From an uncultured Lachnospiraceae bacterium (lineage in GTDB: Bacteria; Bacillota; Clostridia; Lachnospirales; Lachnospiraceae), in the NCBI GenBank assembly GCA_910585555.1, contig CAJUFU010000020.1, positions 6,027 through 24,100 of the forward strand: a stretch of DNA of 18,074 nucleotides. The letters run 5' to 3'. This document shows, one piece after another, positions 15,844 through 18,074 of the stretch. The notes beneath the pieces were generated by a model. The model did no database searches. It saw nothing but the letters and a program-made list of their open reading frames with translations, and was not told the DNA's origin. The position numbers and the translations under genes were made by a program. Each line of letters starts with the position of its first letter. Positions within the stretch are counted from its first letter, which is position 1.

Positions 15844-15880
15844 TGATACAATGATATTGTAGCAGTATAAGCCACAATAT
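15844..15880 (+). promoter_or_regulatory. Extended -10 promoter and palindrome ahead of the small gene
   Basis: TG-A-TACAAT (15844-15852) is an extended -10; the -35 is weak. An inverted repeat, ATATTGT (15854-15860) / ACAATAT (15874-15880), spans the expected start site. It could be an operator or a 5' stem in the leader. Confidence 0.5.
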
Positions 15881-15897
15881 GGAAAGCAGGTGATTAT

Positions 15898-16089
15898 ATG
15901 CCGACAAGTTTAGAAGTAACCAAAGCGGCCATAGACGATTTTACAAAAATCCAAAGACATATGTTATTGGCAAAAGAAGAGGGCGCAACAAAAACATATG
16001 CAAGTTTGAAAGACGAATATCTATCTTTAAAAGCAGTTTTGCAGGTAGCCGGCGTCAATCTCACAGATATTGACAAAATAAAAGAGTAG
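15898..16089 (+). CDS. Small conserved-looking protein of unknown function (63 aa)
   Basis: I do not recognise this 63-residue protein. It starts MPTSLEVTKAAIDDF, is mostly helical with mixed charge (KIQRHMLLAKEEGATKTYASLKDEYLSLKAVL) and ends GVNLTDIDKIKE. It has no cysteine, no signal peptide and no membrane segment. A ribosome binding site (AGCAGGTG, about 15884-15891) precedes the ATG, and an extended -10 promoter with a palindrome lies about 45 bp upstream, which supports it as a genuine gene. The gene ends 22 bp before the promoter of the candidate antitoxin RNA with no terminator in between, so its transcript would run into that RNA and stop at the same hairpin. Confidence 0.7.
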   Translation: MPTSLEVTKAAIDDFTKIQRHMLLAKEEGATKTYASLKDEYLSLKAVLQVAGVNLTDIDKIKE

Positions 16090-16111
16090 CACGGAAAAAT
16101 GTAAAAAGATA

Positions 16112-16140
16112 TTGTAAAGGCTCTTTCCTTGTGATAGAAT
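16112..16140 (+). promoter_or_regulatory. Promoter of the short antitoxin-like RNA
   Basis: TTGTAA (16112-16117), exactly 17 bp, TAGAAT (16135-16140), with TG one base before the -10 (extended -10). The expected start is near 16147, where the repeat copy begins. Confidence 0.7.
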
Positions 16141-16146
16141 ACACAT

Positions 16147-16176
16147 GATAAAAGAATAGAAATTCAAGTATTCCAC
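16147..16176 (+). repeat. Direct repeat copy 1 (antitoxin side)
   Basis: GATAAAAGAATA, 5 nt, then a 13-nt block ending ATTCCAC. It is the partner of copy 2 at 16330-16362 and begins at the predicted RNA start. Confidence 0.85.
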
Positions 16177-16187
16177 AAAAAGGAATG

Positions 16188-16221
16188 AAACCCGGCAGAT
16201 GAGCGACCATCTACCGGGTTT
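16188..16221. terminator. Shared bidirectional terminator of the convergent RNAs
   Basis: AAACCCGG (16188-16195) pairs with CCGGGTTT (16214-16221), and AGATG (16197-16201) with CATCT (16208-16212), across one mismatch; the loop is 6 nt (16202-16207). T-rich tails follow on both strands (CTCCTTCTTTT on plus, CATTCCTTTTT on minus), so it can stop both transcripts. Confidence 0.85.
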
Positions 16222-16266
16222 CTCCTTCTTTTGCGGAGAAGTTAACCGCCGGGCTGGGTCACTGCC

Positions 16267-16353
16267 TTACTCGTCCCCATTCAGCCACTTACATATGTAG
16301 TATGCAGCTACATTCTGCATTATGGAGACGATAAAAGAATATATGGAACTCAA
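16267..16353 (-). CDS. Candidate Fst-like membrane toxin peptide (28 aa)
   Basis: The peptide reads SSIYSFIVSIMQNVAAYYI then CKWLNGDE: a hydrophobic helix long enough to span a membrane, followed by a short charged tail, as in Fst/Ldr-type type I toxins, several of which carry a similar W-L-D tail. The start is taken as TTG at 16353 because AAGGGGGTG (about 16361-16369 on the minus strand) places it 8 nt after the ribosome binding core. An in-frame GTG at 16362 overlaps that site, and the ATG at 16357 is in another frame giving an unconvincing 22-residue peptide. A good promoter lies upstream (16401-16429) and the shared terminator about 45 nt downstream. Toxicity and membrane location are inferred. 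It could instead be a harmless small membrane peptide or a decaying copy. Confidence 0.6.
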   Translation of the reverse strand: MSSIYSFIVSIMQNVAAYYICKWLNGDE

Positions 16354-16362
16354 GCATTCCAC
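16330..16362 (-). repeat. Direct repeat copy 2 (translation start of the toxin mRNA)
   Basis: Shares GATAAAAGAATA exactly with copy 1. The last 14 nt (16349-16362) differ from copy 1 at only two positions, both C here and T in copy 1, which gives G-U pairs between the two RNAs. The middle is 8 nt instead of 5. Confidence 0.85.
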
Positions 16363-16370
16363 CCCCTTCC

Positions 16371-16395
16371 TGTTACCAGTATGGGAGCAGTAACA
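16371..16395 (-). promoter_or_regulatory. 5' stem-loop of the toxin mRNA
   Basis: TGTTAC/GTAACA, six pairs with a 13-nt loop, falls at the expected 5' end of the minus-strand RNA, directly before the AGGAAGGGGG ribosome binding region. In fst mRNA a 5' stem-loop stabilises the message and limits translation; a similar role is inferred. Confidence 0.55.
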
Positions 16396-16400
16396 AGTCA

Positions 16401-16429
16401 ATCTTATCATGCCATGCAGGAATATACAA
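16401..16429 (-). promoter_or_regulatory. Promoter of the toxin mRNA
   Basis: On the minus strand TTGTAT (16429-16424), exactly 17 bp, TAAGAT (16406-16401), with TG one base before the -10 (extended -10). Transcription would start near 16394 and reach the shared terminator after about 210 nt. Confidence 0.7.
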
Positions 16430-16484
16430 TATATTACATTTTGCGAACGCACGGAAAAACCCGTTTCAGATTGGAGAAAACATA

Positions 16485-16513
16485 TTGACAATTCCTGCAT
16501 ACTATGCTATAAA
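16485..16513 (+). promoter_or_regulatory. trpB: Strong sigma-A-type promoter of the T-box-trpB unit
   Basis: A perfect TTGACA (16485-16490), a 17-bp spacer and TATAAA (16508-16513) preceded by TGC (extended -10). Transcription would start near 16520, just before the T-box leader. It diverges from the toxin promoter. Confidence 0.85.
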
Positions 16514-16531
16514 GGAAAACAGAAACCGTTG

Positions 16532-16793
16532 AAGAAGAGTAAGTACTTCCGGTGATTCGTAAGAATCCGTTCATTACAGAGAGCCGTGATTGGTGGAAAG
16601 CGGCATGAACAGCTTGGAGGAATGGGCTTCGGAGGGCGAGTCGAAGATAGTAGACGAGACGGAGAGGAGACTTCGTTACCAAATCAGGCATATGATAGTA
16701 TGCGATGAGCGGATACGTTATGTATCAAGCCGGGTGGCACCGCAGGAGAATGACTCCTGTCCCAGCATTTTGGATTGGGACAGGATTTTTTTA
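16532..16793 (+). promoter_or_regulatory. T-box riboswitch, tryptophan-specific (UGG specifier)
   Basis: A transcription-attenuating leader that reads the charging state of tRNA. Visible parts: the AGAGAGCCG motif and GATTGGTG/GAAAGCGGC of Stem I, the specifier region GGAATGGGCTTCGGAG with UGG at 16623-16625, the T-box GGGTGGCACCGC (16732-16743) that pairs with the tRNA acceptor end, and a terminator. Uncharged tRNA-Trp would stabilise the antiterminator and allow transcription of the downstream trpB. The Trp assignment rests on the specifier position and agrees with the gene it controls. The exact 5' limit is approximate. Confidence 0.92.
16755..16792 (+). terminator. T-box leader terminator
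   Basis: TCCTGTCCCA (16755-16764) pairs over 10 bp with TGGGACAGGA (16776-16785), followed by seven T (16786-16792). The competing antiterminator uses the T-box at 16732-16743 just upstream. Confidence 0.9.
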
Positions 16794-16893
16794 TGCAAAA
16801 ATCATATTCCAATCCGGACTGTGATAAGATAACAGCTAAACCCGCGCAGTTAAAGAGCGCGGACGGCGCAAGGAGCGCAGAATGGAGGCCATT

Positions 16894-18074
16894 ATGAGCG
16901 AAACAACAAGAATCCCTTACAAGATTTATCTGGAAGAAAGCGAGATGCCAAGAAGCTGGTATAATGTGCGGGCGGATATGAAAAATAAGCCGGCGCCCCT
17001 GTTAAATCCCGGTACTTTACAGCCCATCACCTTTGATGAGTTAAAGGGAATCTTCTGCGAGGAACTGAGCAGACAGGAACTGGATGAAAATACGGCTTAC
17101 ATCGAGATACCAGAGGAAATCAGGAATTTCTATAAAATGTACAGACCCTCCCCTTTGGTGCGGGCATACTGTCTGGAGGAGAAACTGCAGACACCGGCCA
17201 AGATTTATTATAAATTCGAGGGCAACAACACCAGCGGCAGTCATAAGCTCAATTCCGCTATTGCCCAGGCTTATTATGCGAAAAAGCAGGGATTAAAGGG
17301 CGTGACCACGGAGACAGGAGCAGGCCAGTGGGGGACAGCGCTTTCCATGGCATGTGCGTACCTGGATTTAGACTGTCAGGTATATATGGTGAAATGTTCT
17401 TATGAGCAGAAGCCTTTCCGCCGGGAAGTGATGCGGACTTACGGGGCGAATGTGACACCCTCTCCTTCTAATACCACCGAAGTGGGGCGCAAGATTCTTG
17501 AAGAGTTCCCGGGCACCACAGGAAGCCTTGGATGCGCTATCTCAGAAGCAGTGGAAGCAGCGTTATCTCAGGAAGGATATCGTTATGTATTGGGTTCCGT
17601 GCTCAACCAGGTACTCTTACACCAGTCCGTGATTGGTTTGGAGGCCAAGGCGGCTTTGGGTAAATATGGAGTGAAGCCGGACATCATCATTGGATGTGCG
17701 GGCGGCGGTTCCAACCTGGGCGGTTTGATTTCACCTTTTATGGGAGAAAAGCTCCGCGGGGAAGCTGATTACCGTATTGTGGCGGTGGAGCCAGCATCCT
17801 GTCCGAGTCTCACAAGAGGTAAGTTTGTGTATGATTTCTGTGATACCGGTAAGGTATGTCCTCTGGCAAAGATGTATACCCTTGGCAGCGGTTTTATGCC
17901 GGCACCGAACCATGCAGGCGGTCTTCGTTACCACGGCATGAGCTCTGTACTTTCCCAGCTGTATCATGATGGCTATATGGAGGCTGTCAGTGTGGAGCAG
18001 ACTTCCGTATTCGCGGCGGCGGAAGAGTTCGCCAGAGTGGAAGGCATCCTGCCTGCGCCGGAGAGCTCCCATGC
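16894..18074 (+). CDS. trpB: Tryptophan synthase beta chain, TrpB2 type (3' truncated by window)
   Basis: 393 codons are visible and the frame is open to the window end, so roughly the last 30-60 residues are missing. This PLP enzyme joins indole and serine to make tryptophan. The PLP lysine is Lys118 in GNNTSGSHKLNSA; the phosphate-binding loop is CAGGGSNLGG; ETGAGQWGTALS matches the catalytic loop region. The N-terminal extension (YLEESEMPRSWYNVRADM) and the GLRYHGMSSV stretch mark the TrpB2 branch rather than the TrpA-partnered TrpB1. The start at 16894 fits GGAGG at 16884-16888; ATG at 16882 overlaps that site. No trpA is visible, so this copy may work alone to salvage free indole. The Trp T-box ahead of it implies induction when tryptophan is scarce. 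Confidence 0.95.
   Translation, partial: MSETTRIPYKIYLEESEMPRSWYNVRADMKNKPAPLLNPGTLQPITFDELKGIFCEELSRQELDENTAYIEIPEEIRNFYKMYRPSPLVRAYCLEEKLQTPAKIYYKFEGNNTSGSHKLNSAIAQAYYAKKQGLKGVTTETGAGQWGTALSMACAYLDLDCQVYMVKCSYEQKPFRREVMRTYGANVTPSPSNTTEVGRKILEEFPGTTGSLGCAISEAVEAALSQEGYRYVLGSVLNQVLLHQSVIGLEAKAALGKYGVKPDIIIGCAGGGSNLGGLISPFMGEKLRGEADYRIVAVEPASCPSLTRGKFVYDFCDTGKVCPLAKMYTLGSGFMPAPNHAGGLRYHGMSSVLSQLYHDGYMEAVSVEQTSVFAAAEEFARVEGILPAPESSH

Larger units (their letters stand above)
16147..16231 (+). ncRNA. Candidate antitoxin RNA (RNAII-like) of a type I toxin-antitoxin locus
   Basis: Predicted RNA of about 80 nt from the promoter at 16112-16140 to the hairpin at 16188-16221 and the following T-rich tail. 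It holds no good reading frame. Its first 30 nt (16147-16176) nearly copy 16330-16362 and so are complementary to the opposing peptide mRNA: a 12-bp block (GAUAAAAGAAUA) and a 14-bp block (UUCAAGUAUUCCAC) separated by a bulge. The second block covers the peptide's UUG start codon and the end of its ribosome binding site. Its 3' hairpin is the reverse complement of the mRNA's own terminator hairpin, so the loops can pair perfectly. This matches the two-site pairing of pAD1 RNAII with fst mRNA. Existence of the RNA is inferred from promoter, terminator and repeat together. Confidence 0.65.

Noticed and set aside
16267..16500. A 77-codon minus-strand frame with an ATG at 16500
   Set aside because: It runs through the minus-strand promoter and 5' stem-loop of the toxin-like RNA. 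Only its last ~28 codons lie after a ribosome binding site, so the short peptide is called instead.
16590..16832. Plus-strand 80-codon frame
   Set aside because: It lies inside the T-box leader and crosses its terminator; it is structured RNA, not a gene.

Overview
The window looks like a chromosomal segment of an anaerobic gut Firmicute, most likely a Lachnospiraceae (Clostridium cluster XIVa) member. The evidence is the moderate GC content, strong AGGAGG-type ribosome binding sites, sigma-A-like promoters, Gram-positive lipoprotein signals, a T-box leader, a FlxA-like protein and a ChvE/MmsA/MmsB sugar importer. No rRNA, tRNA, CRISPR array, phage gene or transposase was seen.

Layout. (1) 1-6003, sugar sensing and uptake: the C-terminal part of a YesN/AraC-type response regulator, a solute-binding lipoprotein with no transporter subunits of its own (probable extracellular sugar sensor), a terminator, then the binding lipoprotein, ATPase and permease of a multiple-monosaccharide ABC importer, with a GC-rich hairpin between the first two and a terminator at the end. 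(2) 6060-9812: a two-gene heterodimeric ABC exporter behind a palindrome that overlaps a TTGACA box. The first subunit carries degenerate catalytic residues and the second consensus ones. (3) 9852-11734: a three-part signalling protein, a cysteine-rich C_GCAxxG_C_C domain fused to a degenerate GGDEF and an intact EAL domain, with its own promoter and terminator. (4) 11698-13344: a Uma2-type nuclease remnant abutting an orphan AgrC-like sensor kinase. (5) 13345-15772: a 204-bp imperfect inverted-repeat element, a FlxA-like coiled-coil protein, and a secreted ComEC-like metallo-beta-lactamase lipoprotein with an Ada-like zinc tail. (6) 15844-16429: a small unknown protein and a compact convergent locus that I read as a type I toxin-antitoxin system. 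(7) 16485-18074: a strong promoter, a tryptophan-specific T-box leader and a TrpB2-type tryptophan synthase beta chain that runs off the window.

The most notable item is the locus at 16112-16429. Two good promoters face each other. The plus-strand promoter makes a short RNA of about 80 nt. The minus-strand promoter makes an RNA of about 210 nt encoding a 28-residue hydrophobic peptide ending in CKWLNGDE. Both RNAs end at one shared bidirectional terminator. The 5' end of the short RNA (16147-16176) is a near copy of 16330-16362, so it is complementary to the peptide mRNA from the end of its ribosome binding site across its start codon, and the differences between the copies fall in G-U pairs or an unpaired bulge. 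This is the architecture of the par (Fst/RNAII) locus of enterococcal plasmid pAD1, here on an apparent Lachnospiraceae chromosome with a different peptide.

All functional statements rest on reading translations and DNA motifs by eye; no database search or folding program was run.
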